From assembly GCA_004293445.1 (NCBI GenBank), contig RDYP01000003.1, forward strand, positions 310,001-374,000: 64,000 bases of DNA. The letters are read 5' to 3'. Position numbers and translations under genes: made by a program. The DNA comes from Verrucomicrobiota bacterium (lineage in GTDB: Bacteria; Verrucomicrobiota; Verrucomicrobiia; Verrucomicrobiales; Akkermansiaceae). The notes beneath the pieces were generated by a model. It was not told where the DNA came from. It did no database searches and worked only from the letters and a program-made list of their open reading frames with translations. This document shows, one piece after another, positions 9,542-21,100 of the stretch (positions are counted from its first letter, which is position 1; each line of letters starts with the position of its first letter).

Positions 9542-12500
9542 ATGCGCCTCCTGATAGCCCTTGCCGTTTTCACCGCGGCCGGACTCGCCCAGGCGCAAGT
9601 CCTGGTCAACCAGAGCGGCTACAACACCATCGGCAGCAAGCGCTTCACCGCACCCCTCGCCGCCGCCGGCACGCCCTTCTCCGTGGTCACCGATCCCGCC
9701 GGGGACGTCGTCTTCGGCGGCGCGCTCGAGGCCAGCGGCGACGGCTCGGTCGGCGACTTCTCCGCCTTCCAGCCGGCCGCCACCGGCAACTACCGCATCG
9801 TCCTCGCCACCACGCCCGCGCCCCAGCAGTCGCACGTCTTCGGCATCGGCCCCTTCTGGATCGAGCGCGTCAGCTACCGACGCATGCTCCAGTTCTTCAT
9901 CGACAGCCGCAGCGGCTTTGGCGACGCGACCAGCTGGAACGTCGCCGGCGGCAAGAACAGCTCCGGCATCGCCTGGCGCGATTCCCACCAGTTCTCCTTC
10001 GAGCTGCGCACCCTGATCCAGTGGTATGCCGCCAACCCCGACGCCTTCGGCCCCGACCGCATGCCGCTCGAAGGAAGCTACCTCGGCCTCCGCGACACCC
10101 TCCCGGCCGACACGCCGGAAATCGTCCGCCTCATCCACTGGGGCGTCGACATCTACCTCCGCGGCAATCTCAACCACACCCTGATCAAGGAAGAGCTCGC
10201 CTACTTCCTCTACTACTACCCGCTGCTCCAGCCGTGGATCCCGATCTCGCTCTACCACGAGGCCCGCGACTACCTGTTCCCCCTGTGGACCAACACGGCG
10301 CGCGACCGCTGGAACTGGTACGACATCACCCACACCGCCGACCTGCTCCAGACCTACTCCGTGATGGGCGGTACCAAGGGCTCGCTGCCGCCCGGTCACT
10401 CCATCGTCCCGAACCTGCTGATGCACCAGGTCGCCCTGCGCGAAGGGCGCGGCGACGCCGCGCTTTATCTAACCGCCGCGCGCAATCAGGCGCAGTGGAT
10501 CGTCAACAACCTCGACCCCGCCAATCCGCTCGTCACCAAGGGACAGCGGATGTCCGAGCACATCCTCGTCCCCGCCCTCGCCGAGCTGATGCTGCGCGAT
10601 CCCGCGACGCCCGTCACCGGCATCGACGCCTGGCTGGCGAACTGGACCGACACCGTCATCGCCCGCTCCGCCAATCTCTGGGACTTCCGGAAATACTCCG
10701 ACACGATCTGGACGCCCGAGAACGTCCCCGGCGGCCACCCGTGGTGGAACGAGCCCGGCAACATTGCCGGCTTCCCCGCCTCCGCCCTTGCCGCCGCCAC
10801 CCGCATCACCGATCCCGCCAAAGCCGCGCGCCTCCGCCAGATCGCCACCTCCCAGCTCGATCAGGTCTTCGGCCGCAATCCCCACAACCGCCACTTCTGC
10901 TTCCGCGCCACCCAGCCGACCCACGGCTTCGAAGGAGTGGAAAGCGGCTGGTTCTCCCAGCACATCGGCGGCCTCGGCATCCTCGAAAACGCCCGAGGCG
11001 TGCTCGACGCCTCCGCCAAGCACCTCTCCTTCCCTTACAACCCGAACGTCTCGCCCGGCTACGTCGAAGGTTGGGTCGCCTTCAACTCCGCTTGGAATGC
11101 CGGCATGACCTGGGCCGCCCGCGACCGCAGCAGCATTGCCTTCCTCGCCAACGGCGCGACCGACGGCACGGTGCAGGTCGAACTCACCGCGCCCCTCAAT
11201 TTCAACCGCGCCCTCGCCGAAACCGCGACCGTCCGCCTCACCAGCCCGACCGGCGATGCGGAAAGCCTCACCCTCACCGAGTCCGGCCCCGACACCTCGG
11301 TCTTCCGCGGCCAGATGGTGCTGGAAAACTCCGGCACTTCCGCACCCGGCGACAGCTCGCTCGAAGCCCCCGCCGGCACCGCGCTCAGCGCGAGCTACGC
11401 TCACGACATCTTTGCCCGCAGCGCCACCACCACCGCCGCCGATACCAGTCTCGCGCCGCTGGTCATCGTCACCACATCCCTCCCGGTCGCCCGCGTTGGC
11501 AGCGCTTACCCGCCGCTCGCCTTGACCAGTGCCCACGGCGATGGCGCGCCGCAGTGGCAGATCCTCTCCGGCAGCCTGCCCGCCGGGATGGAGCTCAGCG
11601 CCGCCGGCATCCTCCAAGGCACGCCGACCGCCGCCGGCACCTTCACCCCGGTCTTCCGCGTCCAGGATGGCGCCGAACAGGCCGACAAGGCGCTGACCCT
11701 CGCCTGCTCCGGCCTCCGCATCACCACCATCGTGCTGGGCGATGCCGCCAGCGGCCAAGCCTACCAGCAAACCCTTCTCACCGCCGACGGACTCGGCGCG
11801 GTGACTTGGTCGCTCGCCGCTGCTTCCACCCTGCCCGCCGGCCTGACGCTCGATCCCGCCGGCCAGCTCTCCGGCACGCCCTCCGCCGCCGGCACCTATG
11901 CCTTCTCGCTCACCGCCACCGACAGCAGCGGTGCCAACTCCACCTCCGCCTACCAACTCCTCGTCCTCGGCACGCCGTCCGGCGTGATCTTCACCGACAC
12001 CTTCGACAGCGGCACCGGTGCCTGGTTTAAGGCCGCGCCTGTCGCTGGCGATTCACTTTCCAACAAATCCGGCGCGCTGGTCTGGACGGAAAACGGCAAC
12101 TCGATGTCCGAATCCATCGGCCGCTCCTTCCCCGCGCTCACCCTGGAAGTCGGCCAAACCCTGCGGCTGTCCTTCGACTACCGCCAAACCGGCACCCAGC
12201 CCGCCACGCACATCGTCCGTGCCGGGCTCTATCAGCTCGCCACGCCCATCGCCGACCACAACTGGGCAGGCGCGAACGCCGTCGGCACATGGAAAGGCTA
12301 CGGCACCTTCGTCCGCGACAACAGCACCCAAACCAACGTCGCCCGCGTCGAAAGCGGCAGTTCCACTTCGGGCAGCACGGGACCGAACAACGGCACCGCG
12401 GGTGCCTACACCGACATCGGCAGCAAGATCACCTCATACGACTTGGCCGACGACGGCAGCGTCACCTATCGTTTCGTCTTCGACGCCACCCTCGTCTCGC

Positions 12501-13108
12501 CGACCCGGATGGACACCCTGCTGACCGTCACCAGCGGCAGCGGCCCATCGGCGCTCACCCATTTCTCCATCCCCGGCTCGCAGACCAGCGGCAGCGTCCA
12601 CACCGGATTCAATACCGTCGTCCTCAAACAAGCCGGCGGCACCGCGATGCCCGCGACCTACGACAACCTCCAGGTCGAGCTGATCGGCGGCCTCAACCCC
12701 GCCTTCTTCGCCGATTGGCAGGAACTCACCTGGCCCGGCGTCGGCGACAGCAACATCATCGGGCTCGACGCCGATCCCGATGGCGACGGCCGCGGCAACT
12801 TCCTCGAATGGGCGCTCCGCCTCGACGCCACCGCGCCGGACCCCTTCCAGCCCGGACTGGTGCGCGACGGCGACTTCCTGCTCTTCACCTACCCACGCCG
12901 CAAGACCGCGCTCGGCGAAGCCACCTTCACCGTCGAATGGTCCGACACCCTCGGCAACGACTGGACCGACCTCGATGTCGTCAACGCCCCACCGAACCCG
13001 ATCGACGCCACCCGCGAGTCCGTCACCGCTAGCATCCCCGCTGGCACCGTAGGCCGCCGCTTCGTGCGGGTGCGCGTCTCGTCTTCCGGGGAAAGCCCGC
13101 AATCCTGA
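9542..13108 (+). CDS. GH9-like (six-hairpin) glycosidase-related secreted protein with putative-Ig and C-terminal module
   Basis: I start the gene at ATG 9542, 4 bp after the upstream stop, because the signal peptide MRLLIALAVFTAAGLAQAQ begins there; the longer tracked ORF only adds low-complexity shadow sequence. Residues ~20-115 (VLVNQSGYNTIGSKRF) look like the N-terminal Ig-like domain of GH9 cellulases. Residues ~120-530 look like an alpha/alpha barrel with FGRNPHNRHF near 443, which resembles the GH9 GRNP-H-R motif. I do not find the GH9 DAGD pair or a clear NEVA catalytic glutamate, so activity and substrate are uncertain. Two putative-Ig (He-PIG) repeats follow (about 640-800), then a jelly-roll-like region (about 815-1050) and the shared VEWSDTL C-terminal module. 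Length is 1188 aa. Confidence 0.75.
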   Translation: MRLLIALAVFTAAGLAQAQVLVNQSGYNTIGSKRFTAPLAAAGTPFSVVTDPAGDVVFGGALEASGDGSVGDFSAFQPAATGNYRIVLATTPAPQQSHVFGIGPFWIERVSYRRMLQFFIDSRSGFGDATSWNVAGGKNSSGIAWRDSHQFSFELRTLIQWYAANPDAFGPDRMPLEGSYLGLRDTLPADTPEIVRLIHWGVDIYLRGNLNHTLIKEELAYFLYYYPLLQPWIPISLYHEARDYLFPLWTNTARDRWNWYDITHTADLLQTYSVMGGTKGSLPPGHSIVPNLLMHQVALREGRGDAALYLTAARNQAQWIVNNLDPANPLVTKGQRMSEHILVPALAELMLRDPATPVTGIDAWLANWTDTVIARSANLWDFRKYSDTIWTPENVPGGHPWWNEPGNIAGFPASALAAATRITDPAKAARLRQIATSQLDQVFGRNPHNRHFCFRATQPTHGFEGVESGWFSQHIGGLGILENARGVLDASAKHLSFPYNPNVSPGYVEGWVAFNSAWNAGMTWAARDRSSIAFLANGATDGTVQVELTAPLNFNRALAETATVRLTSPTGDAESLTLTESGPDTSVFRGQMVLENSGTSAPGDSSLEAPAGTALSASYAHDIFARSATTTAADTSLAPLVIVTTSLPVARVGSAYPPLALTSAHGDGAPQWQILSGSLPAGMELSAAGILQGTPTAAGTFTPVFRVQDGAEQADKALTLACSGLRITTIVLGDAASGQAYQQTLLTADGLGAVTWSLAAASTLPAGLTLDPAGQLSGTPSAAGTYAFSLTATDSSGANSTSAYQLLVLGTPSGVIFTDTFDSGTGAWFKAAPVAGDSLSNKSGALVWTENGNSMSESIGRSFPALTLEVGQTLRLSFDYRQTGTQPATHIVRAGLYQLATPIADHNWAGANAVGTWKGYGTFVRDNSTQTNVARVESGSSTSGSTGPNNGTAGAYTDIGSKITSYDLADDGSVTYRFVFDATLVSPTRMDTLLTVTSGSGPSALTHFSIPGSQTSGSVHTGFNTVVLKQAGGTAMPATYDNLQVELIGGLNPAFFADWQELTWPGVGDSNIIGLDADPDGDGRGNFLEWALRLDATAPDPFQPGLVRDGDFLLFTYPRRKTALGEATFTVEWSDTLGNDWTDLDVVNAPPNPIDATRESVTASIPAGTVGRRFVRVRVSSSGESPQS

Positions 13109-13133
13109 TTCTCTCCGTTCCTCACCTCGATCA

Positions 13134-16100
13134 ATGTCCCAGCCTCTTCACGAAAAGCCTACCACTAGACGTTTCCAAGCGGTCTTGCTCGCGTGGCTTG
13201 CGTTGCTCCCTTGTCTTTGCTCGGGAGCTGGATTCGATCAGCAGTCCTACACGCCTTCCCACGACACCTTCGTCCAGCGCGGCGCGCCGACCGCCACCGC
13301 TGGCAGCGGCGACGAGTTTCTGGTGAAGCGCGACTCCGCCACGGTCTCCGGCGGCTCCGACCGACTCGGCTACCTGCGCTTCTCCACCGCCGCGCCTTAT
13401 CCCGTCGTCGATAGCGCCAGCCTCTTCCTCTCCATCAACAACTACCCCGGCGACGGCACCACGCCCTTCACCTTTGAAGTCTTCGGCTTGCCCGACGGCC
13501 ACCCGAACGAGTCCTTCAACGAGTCGCTCCTCACCTTCAACACCGCCAGCAACGCCACCACTGCGATGCCTGGCAGCCTGAACCCCGCCGGCCTCACTTC
13601 GCTGGGCACCTTCACGCCCGCCGTCGCCTCGGGAAGCACCCGCGTCGAGTTTACCAGTACCGCCTTGCGCGACTTCATCGCTGCCAGCGGAAACTCCGAG
13701 CTGACCTTTCTCGTCTTCCGCCAGACCGCGAACGCCGGCCTTCCCACCTACTTTGCCAGCGGCGAGGACGCCAGCTCCACCAGGCGCCCCACCTTGCTCA
13801 TCCGCACCAGCAGCGATTCGCTCGCCGTCGCCAACACGATCGCCAGTTCCACTCTAACAGGTTCCGCCGCGGCCAACGGCACCGACAGCGATTTCACCAC
13901 TCGCTGGATCGCCAACGCCGATACCTCCTCCACCAAATCCTGGATCACCCTCGACCTCGGCTCGCCCCAGACCGTCAACCGCCTTAATTTCATCGCCTAC
14001 CAGCACGGCCGATCGTTCAAGATCGAATCCTCCGACGACAACGCCAGCTGGAGCCTCATCACCACCAACTTCCGCAGCGGCGTCGGCACCGCGGTTAACC
14101 CGCTGCTCCAAGATACCAACCGCTATTTCCAGCCCCGCACCGCCCGCTACTTCCGCCTCAGCTCGCTCACCTCCACCACCGGCAACAGCCTCTCGTTGTG
14201 GGAGGTGAAGCTCTACAACGACCCCACCGCCGCCCCGGTCCTCGCCCGCCTCGATTCGCTGACCGCTTCGGTGAGCGCGCTCCCTAACAGCTCGAACGCG
14301 GAGCAACTCAAGCGCGTCGTGCTCGAACTCGCCCTCGAGCGAGCCCAGGCCTGCCTCAACATCGGCGACTTCCCCGCCGCCAACCTGCTGCTGGACGATG
14401 TGCAGAACAACCTCGCCACCGACTCCGCCACCATGGCCGCCGTCACCACCGGGGTCACCCAGGTCCGCGCCATCCGCCCGCTGATCGAGACGACTCCGGA
14501 AACCAATCCCTACCTCAAACGCATCAACGACGGCGCCGCGCTCTATCTAACAACGACCGACCTCCCCTGGGAAAAGAACACGCCCGAGCTCAACGTCTTC
14601 GCCGATTTCAACCTCGCCCGCAGCACCGCCGGCGACATGGACGCCCTGCTCTGGGTCTTCGCCCACCCGAACAGCGCCCTGCGCCACCACCCGGAAATTC
14701 TCCGCCGCCTGCTGCGCCGCACCTACGCTTACCTCGATGCCATCAACGTCCACGGCCCGCTCCTTCCCGCTGGCCAGCTCGCCAGTTTCTACGACGACTT
14801 CGCCAGCGCCCCGGCCTCCATCGTGTTTCGCGAGTTCCAGCTTCTTTATCCCGGCCTCATCCCCACGAACTCGAACACCGAGTGGGACAACGCCATGACC
14901 ACCGCCGCCAACAACCTCTGGGCGGCCTTCGGCAACCGCAACGCCTCCTGGGTCAACACCGATGTCGCCATTGCCGTGGAACTCCACAACCTCGGCATGA
15001 AAACCGGCCGCCAGGAGCTCGTCGACAAGGGCCGCTACTTCATCGACGACGTTCTAACAAGCGGCCGCATGTTCGCCGACGGTGCGGTCGGCTACATCGG
15101 CACCCAAAACGAATCCGGCGGCTACCAAGGTACTGTCGAATCCTACGTCAACCGCTACTACCAGATCACCGGCCGACCGCAGGCTCTGGAAATCCTGCAA
15201 AAGATGGAATGGTACGGCCCGATCAACGGCCGCATGATCGATTGGTGGACCTCGCCCTCGTGGAAGCACGCGTGGAATTTCATCAGCGGCTCCGGTCAAA
15301 CCGGGGAGTCGACCAACGGCAAGAATCCCTACACCCGCGCCACCCTCGATGCCGCGATCGCGGCCGCCGCGACTGCCACCAACTGGACCGGCAGCGTCTC
15401 ACAGGTCGGATGGTATGAAAGCGGCACCACCGCCCTCACGCGACCGGATACCTACACCGTCTTTGACCGCAACATCCAAGGCCCGCGTTCGTGGCAGGGC
15501 GGCCTTTGGAATACCACCGGCACCCTCCGCGCCATCAACGACAACGAGTCCGGCCACCACACGATCGTGGGCGCCCAGGTCATGGACCCGGATCCCAACT
15601 TCCGCGTCAATGCCTCGCTCATGGGCGTCTTCCCCCGCATCCGCACCGCCGCGGGCGGCTCGCGCGATACCGACGGCACCTTCGCCGAAGCCCGCCACGC
15701 TTGGCTCACCTCGAAACTAACAGGTGCCTCCACCGTCACCCCTGACTTCACCGCCATCGGTGCCTCGCACAAGATCCACGTCTTCGCCAGCTCCACCAAG
15801 GGTACCGAGCACGATTGGACCGCCCGCCAGATCTGGTTGAACCTGCCCGACCGCAGCATCGGCCTGCTCGATCTCTCCCCGAATGCGAACCTCACCGCCT
15901 ACGAAGTTCAGGGCGCGATCCGCCTCGGCTACGGCGGCACCGCTTACAGCTCCGCGAAAACCCTCGCCGCCACCGGCAACAACGCGTGGAGCTACGGCAA
16001 GCTTCGTATCAAACTCCACGACCACAACTACGCCGAAGTCGTCCCGGAGGAATACGAGTTCCGCGTCGCTAACGCCCCGATCACCGAGATCACCCTGCGC

Positions 16101-18077
16101 GATCAGGTCGGTGGGGCCTCTAACAACACGCTCAACACCTACAACGCCGGCACCCGCTGGAAATACCTCGCCGAAGTCCGGCCCGACACCACCACCGACG
16201 AAGTCACGGTCACCGAAGTCGCCGAATCCGGCGGCCTGATCGGTATCCACGTCGAGTATCTCTCTAACAGTAAGCGCTACCGCATTCTCTACAACCCCGG
16301 CACCGCCGCCGTAGCTCACAGCCCTTCGCTCAATTGGCCGGGCATGATCCGCCTCCACCGCAGCGGCCAGCATTTCCGGCCCGACTGGGTGCCCGATCCC
16401 ACCGGCACGCCCGCCCCGGAATTCCTCGCCCCGGGCCAATCGATCTCCATCGAGCCGAAAGCCCACATCGTGCTGGCACTCGATCCCTTTCCCACGCCCA
16501 CCCTCACCATCAGCAGTCCCGCCGAAGCGGCCACCCTTTCCGACCCCACCCTGAAGCTCCACGTCTCTGCCGCCATCGATACCCACGGCAGCCCCGGCAG
16601 CCCCGCCATTGCCTGGTCGCAAGTCTCCGGCCCCGGCACGGTGAGCTTCGATGACCCATCCTCGCCCGACACCCGCGCCACCTTCTCCGCCGTCGGCATC
16701 TATCAGATCCAATGCGCTGCCACCCTCAATGGCATCACCGGCAGCGCCACGCGCACGATTGCCGTCGATACCCCGGTCGAACTCAGCTTTCGCCAAGGCG
16801 TCGGCGCTTACTCGCAGGAAACCACCACCCTCCGCGCCGACAACCCCACTTGGAACGCGGGCGCGCGGAACCAATTTCTGGTCGGTCGCATCAATACGAA
16901 CAGCAGCGCCACCCGCGGACTGCTTTCCTTCGATCTAACAGGCATCCCGTCCGGCACCCTCATCGAGTCCGCGCAACTCGAACTCACCACCAGCAACGAA
17001 GCGGGCAGCGGCTCCGTGTCTCAACTCGAACTGCGCACGCTCACGACCGACTTCACCGAAGGCAGCGGCAGCGGCCTCTCGGCCACCCCCGCCGATCCCA
17101 ACACCAACTCCGGCGCGAATTGGCAGCGCCGCAGCGACGCCACTGCCAACCTCACTTGGACCAACCCCGGCGGATCCCTCGGGACCACCGTGTTGTCCAC
17201 CTTGCCCGGTTACAACGCCAGCACCGCTACCAGCTCTTCGAAGACCTTTCCGAGCAGCCCGGAATTCGTCGCCGCCACCCAGGCGGCTCTTGCCACGGGA
17301 CGCTTGAATCTCTCGGTCGTCTCGCCCCTGACCGAAGCCCTTGCCGCCGCGAACTTCACCCGCATCCACTCCGACGACGCGCTCACCGAAAGCCAGCGTC
17401 CGCAACTCCGCCTGTTCGCGGTCCTGAACCCGCTGCCCGTCATCACCACCGGAGTCGCGCCAAGTGCAGTCGCCGGTACAGCCGTTGCTCTCACCGGCAG
17501 CGCCAGCGGAGCCAGCTCCACCAGTTGGTCCCTCGTCTCCGGACCCGGCACGGCCAGCTTCATCGATTCTAACCATCCCACCCCCATCGTCACCTTCAGC
17601 CAGCCCGGCTTCTACAGGCTGCGCCTGCTTGCTTCGAATACGAGCGGCACGGTTTCCCGCACTCTCGACGTCGCCGTGTCTCACAACCCCGCCATCTTCG
17701 CCGACTGGCAGGCGCTCACTTGGCCCGACCAAAGCGACTCCGCCATCATCGGCCCCGACGCCGATCCCGATGGCGATGGACTGAGCAACTTCGCCGAGTG
17801 GGCACTCCATCTCGACGCCACCGCGCCCAGCGTCTATCAGCCCGGTTTCGTCAAGAACGGCGGCGTTCTCACCTATACCTACACCCGCCGCAAAACCGCT
17901 CCTGGCGAAGCCACCTTCACCGTCGAATGGTCCGACACCCTCGCACCGCCGTGGACACCCGCGATCTCCGATCCGCCCGTCTCTCTCGACGATGTCCGCG
18001 AATCCGTCCACACCCCCATCCCCGCCGGATCGAACGGCCGCCGCTTCGCCCGGCTCAAGATCACTCCGCGTCCATGA
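13134..18077 (+). CDS. Modular polysaccharide-lyase-like protein (PL8-type fold) with DNRLRE, F5/8C and PKD-like modules
   Basis: This is a 1647-aa exported protein (signal: VLLAWLALLPCLCSG). In order I see a DNRLRE/CBM96-like domain (about 35-220), an F5/8C discoidin-like domain (about 235-365), then a large region (about 370-1120) homologous to four other proteins in this window. That region carries DGAVGYIGTQNESGGYQG near residue 650 and YTVFDRNIQGPR near 774. The arrangement resembles PL8 hyaluronate/chondroitin/xanthan lyases, where DGSF...Y-G-YG supplies active-site residues, but the similarity is distant. A PKD-like / DNRLRE / PKD-like cassette (about 1130-1510) and the shared C-terminal module follow. 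The start is ATG 13134, 25 bp after the upstream stop. Many Leu-Thr pairs use the rare word CTAACA. Lyase activity is an inference. Confidence 0.75.
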   Translation: MSQPLHEKPTTRRFQAVLLAWLALLPCLCSGAGFDQQSYTPSHDTFVQRGAPTATAGSGDEFLVKRDSATVSGGSDRLGYLRFSTAAPYPVVDSASLFLSINNYPGDGTTPFTFEVFGLPDGHPNESFNESLLTFNTASNATTAMPGSLNPAGLTSLGTFTPAVASGSTRVEFTSTALRDFIAASGNSELTFLVFRQTANAGLPTYFASGEDASSTRRPTLLIRTSSDSLAVANTIASSTLTGSAAANGTDSDFTTRWIANADTSSTKSWITLDLGSPQTVNRLNFIAYQHGRSFKIESSDDNASWSLITTNFRSGVGTAVNPLLQDTNRYFQPRTARYFRLSSLTSTTGNSLSLWEVKLYNDPTAAPVLARLDSLTASVSALPNSSNAEQLKRVVLELALERAQACLNIGDFPAANLLLDDVQNNLATDSATMAAVTTGVTQVRAIRPLIETTPETNPYLKRINDGAALYLTTTDLPWEKNTPELNVFADFNLARSTAGDMDALLWVFAHPNSALRHHPEILRRLLRRTYAYLDAINVHGPLLPAGQLASFYDDFASAPASIVFREFQLLYPGLIPTNSNTEWDNAMTTAANNLWAAFGNRNASWVNTDVAIAVELHNLGMKTGRQELVDKGRYFIDDVLTSGRMFADGAVGYIGTQNESGGYQGTVESYVNRYYQITGRPQALEILQKMEWYGPINGRMIDWWTSPSWKHAWNFISGSGQTGESTNGKNPYTRATLDAAIAAAATATNWTGSVSQVGWYESGTTALTRPDTYTVFDRNIQGPRSWQGGLWNTTGTLRAINDNESGHHTIVGAQVMDPDPNFRVNASLMGVFPRIRTAAGGSRDTDGTFAEARHAWLTSKLTGASTVTPDFTAIGASHKIHVFASSTKGTEHDWTARQIWLNLPDRSIGLLDLSPNANLTAYEVQGAIRLGYGGTAYSSAKTLAATGNNAWSYGKLRIKLHDHNYAEVVPEEYEFRVANAPITEITLRDQVGGASNNTLNTYNAGTRWKYLAEVRPDTTTDEVTVTEVAESGGLIGIHVEYLSNSKRYRILYNPGTAAVAHSPSLNWPGMIRLHRSGQHFRPDWVPDPTGTPAPEFLAPGQSISIEPKAHIVLALDPFPTPTLTISSPAEAATLSDPTLKLHVSAAIDTHGSPGSPAIAWSQVSGPGTVSFDDPSSPDTRATFSAVGIYQIQCAATLNGITGSATRTIAVDTPVELSFRQGVGAYSQETTTLRADNPTWNAGARNQFLVGRINTNSSATRGLLSFDLTGIPSGTLIESAQLELTTSNEAGSGSVSQLELRTLTTDFTEGSGSGLSATPADPNTNSGANWQRRSDATANLTWTNPGGSLGTTVLSTLPGYNASTATSSSKTFPSSPEFVAATQAALATGRLNLSVVSPLTEALAAANFTRIHSDDALTESQRPQLRLFAVLNPLPVITTGVAPSAVAGTAVALTGSASGASSTSWSLVSGPGTASFIDSNHPTPIVTFSQPGFYRLRLLASNTSGTVSRTLDVAVSHNPAIFADWQALTWPDQSDSAIIGPDADPDGDGLSNFAEWALHLDATAPSVYQPGFVKNGGVLTYTYTRRKTAPGEATFTVEWSDTLAPPWTPAISDPPVSLDDVRESVHTPIPAGSNGRRFARLKITPRP

Positions 18078-18124
18078 GTCTGCGACGCGATCGCTTGCTT
18101 CCGATTGCGCGATAATGAAACTGC

Positions 18125-21100
18125 GTGAAATGTGAACGCCGGATGTTGTTCCACTCTGCCACCACCTTGCTTCCCATCGCCCTCGGTTTCGCCGTTGTGG
18201 CAATGACTTCGGCGAGGCTACCCGCGGCGACCCCCACCGGGGCCGGCTGGACCCTCGCATGGAACGACGAGTTCGAGGGCAGCACCATCGACACCGCCAA
18301 GTGGCGCCATTGGCTCCCCGGCGCCCGACGCGATGCGGTGAATTCCCCTAGCGCCGTTGCGGTCGCCGATGGTGCCCTTGCCATCTCCACTTACACCAGC
18401 GGAGGCACCCACTACACCGGGATGCTCTCCACGCAGGATACCTACCCCTACACCTACGGTTACATCGAGGCCCGCATCGATTACGACAGCTCGCCCGGCA
18501 TGTGGTCGGCCTTCTGGATGCAATCGCCCACGATGGGAAATCCCATTGGCTCGCCGAACAGCGCCGGCACCGAGATCGACATCTGCGAGCACCGCAAGGT
18601 CGACGGCAGCGGTACCAACCGCGACGGCAATGTCGGCGGTGTCATCCACTGGGACGGCTACGGAGCGGATCACAAGAGCCACGGCTACGACTCCGGAAAC
18701 CTCGGCCTCGGCACCGGCTACCACATCTACGGCATGGAGTGGACGCCCACCCAACAGAAATTCTACATCGACGGCGTCCTCCGCTGGACCATCAACAACG
18801 CGCCCAACACCCCCGTCTCCCAGCGCAGCGAATTCATCATCCTCAGCAGCGAGGTCGATGACACCAGCACCACCTGGGCGGGACCGATCCCCGCGGGCGG
18901 CTACGGTACGCTCGCGACGACGACTACGAAGATGAAGGTCGATTACGTCCGCGTTTATCGCCGGTCCGAGACCGTAGTGAACGGCGACTTTGAGGGAAAA
19001 ATCGGCCCTTTCAGCGCCAGCGGTCAAGCCACATGGTCGGCCACCGGTGGGCGCAACGATCCCGCCGCCGCGAAGATCGCTCCCACCTCCGGCGGATCAT
19101 CGGTCGAACAAAGCGTCCGCGGCCTGCTGCCGGACACCGCTTACCAGTTCAACGCTTGGGGCAATGCCGGGACCACCTCGCCCGGTCTTCTCATCGCCGC
19201 CAAAAACTACGGCGGCAGCCAAACCGGCCAAACCCTGAGCTCCGCCACCTACACCCAGGCCAGCGTTCCTTTCACCACCGGCTCTAACAACCGCAGCGCC
19301 ACGGTCCTCGCCCACTCCGCCAACATCGGCTCCACCGCTTACGTCGATGACTTCCAGCTCCGCCGCGCGGCCAGCGTGCCGAACGGTCACCTCGAGCACG
19401 ATGCTTCCCACGCTTGGACCAGCTCCTACGGCGGTGCGATCGTCTCGGGCGATTCCACCTACGACGGCGAATTTGCGTGGAAAATTCCCGCCAGTAGCTC
19501 CAGCGCGGGCGTCGAGCAGGATATCGTCGGCCTCACACCCTCAACCGCCTATCGCCTCAGCGGCTGGACCACCAACGGCAACACCAGCCTGAGCTTCGGC
19601 GTGAAAAACCACGGCGCGTCCCAAGTGACCAGCGCTGTATCTTCTAACATCTGGGCCCGCGCCACCGTCAATTTCACCACCGGCTCCGCCAGCACCACCG
19701 CCACCGTCTTCGCCTTCCGTCCCTCTAGCGCGCAGACCGCTTACGCCGATTCCTTCTTCCTCCACCAACCGCTCGCCGCGCCTTGGGCCAGCGCCGACCT
19801 CACGACCACCGGCCGCTCCGGCATCGCCGGCCGCCTCGGCGACCGCCTCGTCCTCCAGGCCGGCGGCAACAACCTCGGCGGCAGCAACGACGCCATCCAC
19901 TTCCTCCACCAGCCGCTCAATGGCGACGGGACCATTACCGCCCGCCTCGTCGGCGTGGACACGACCGCCTACCACGCCAAGGCCGGCCTGATGATCCGCG
20001 AATCGACCGCCCCCGGTGCCCGCAGCGCATCCGTCGTCTGGGGCCCAGTCAATCAGTTGGTCGAATTCAACCGCCGCACCACCGGCAATGCGAGCGCCAG
20101 CTCGACGCTCACCCCGCGCGACATTGTCGAGCCGCCTTGGCTCCGCCTCACCCGCCGTGGCAACACCTTCACCGCCTACCGCTCGCCCGACGGCCAGTCG
20201 TGGACCCGTGTTGGATCGCCGCAGACCATCGCCATGTCCGCCAACGCCCTGGTCGGCATCCCCGCCTGCGCCGGCGACACCACCCGCCTCACCGAGGTCG
20301 CCGTGGATGACGTGTCGATCACGGCACCGATCGCCGATGTCTCGATCACTTCGCCCGCCGATGGCAGCACGCTGTCCGGCACCGGCCAGGCGCTCCATCT
20401 CACTGCAACGGTCAGCTCGACGACGACTCCAACCCTTGCTTGGAGCATGGTCAGCGGCCCCGGCAGCGTGAGCTTCGTCGATCCCAACCTCGCCACTACC
20501 AGCGCCACCTTTTCGGCCACCGGCAGCTACGTGCTCCGTCTCACCGCTACCACTGCCGCCGGCAGCGGCAGCGCCGACCTCACCGTTCACGTCGCCTCCG
20601 CTCCCGTGCCCGATGCATCACTGGTCCTTCACCTGAAACTCGACGAGTCCTCCGGCACGATCGCCAGCGATAGTTCCGGCAGCGCCAACCACGGCACCGC
20701 CACCGGTGGCTTCGCTTGGCAACCTGCCAGCGGTGCGATCACTGGCGCGGCCGACTTCAACGGCACCGATTCCTACTTCGCCGTTCCCGACAGCGCTTCT
20801 CTCGACAACACCGCCGCCTTTACCCTCTCGTACTGGTTCCGCGCCGAAACCCTCGGCAACAACACCGGCCTCGTCGCCAAGCGCGTCGGTCCCAGCGACA
20901 ACAATTCCTACGGGTTCTTCCTCGGTCTCGATGGCAAGTTGTCCGTGGATGTGAATTCGTCCAACAACCGATTCACTAGCAACACGACCTTCAACAGCGG
21001 CAGATGGTACCACATCGCGCTGGTTTTCGATGGCAGCCTCGCAGAGGCCCAGCGCGCGAAACTCTACGTCAACGGTGCGCTCGATACCACCGCGGCGGAA

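Noticed and set aside
7654-9609. 651-codon minus-strand ORF (and similar ones such as 48563-50980)
   Set aside because: Long antisense frames are open because third positions of the + genes are G/C. The translations are Gly/Ala/Glu/Val-rich with no recognisable domains.
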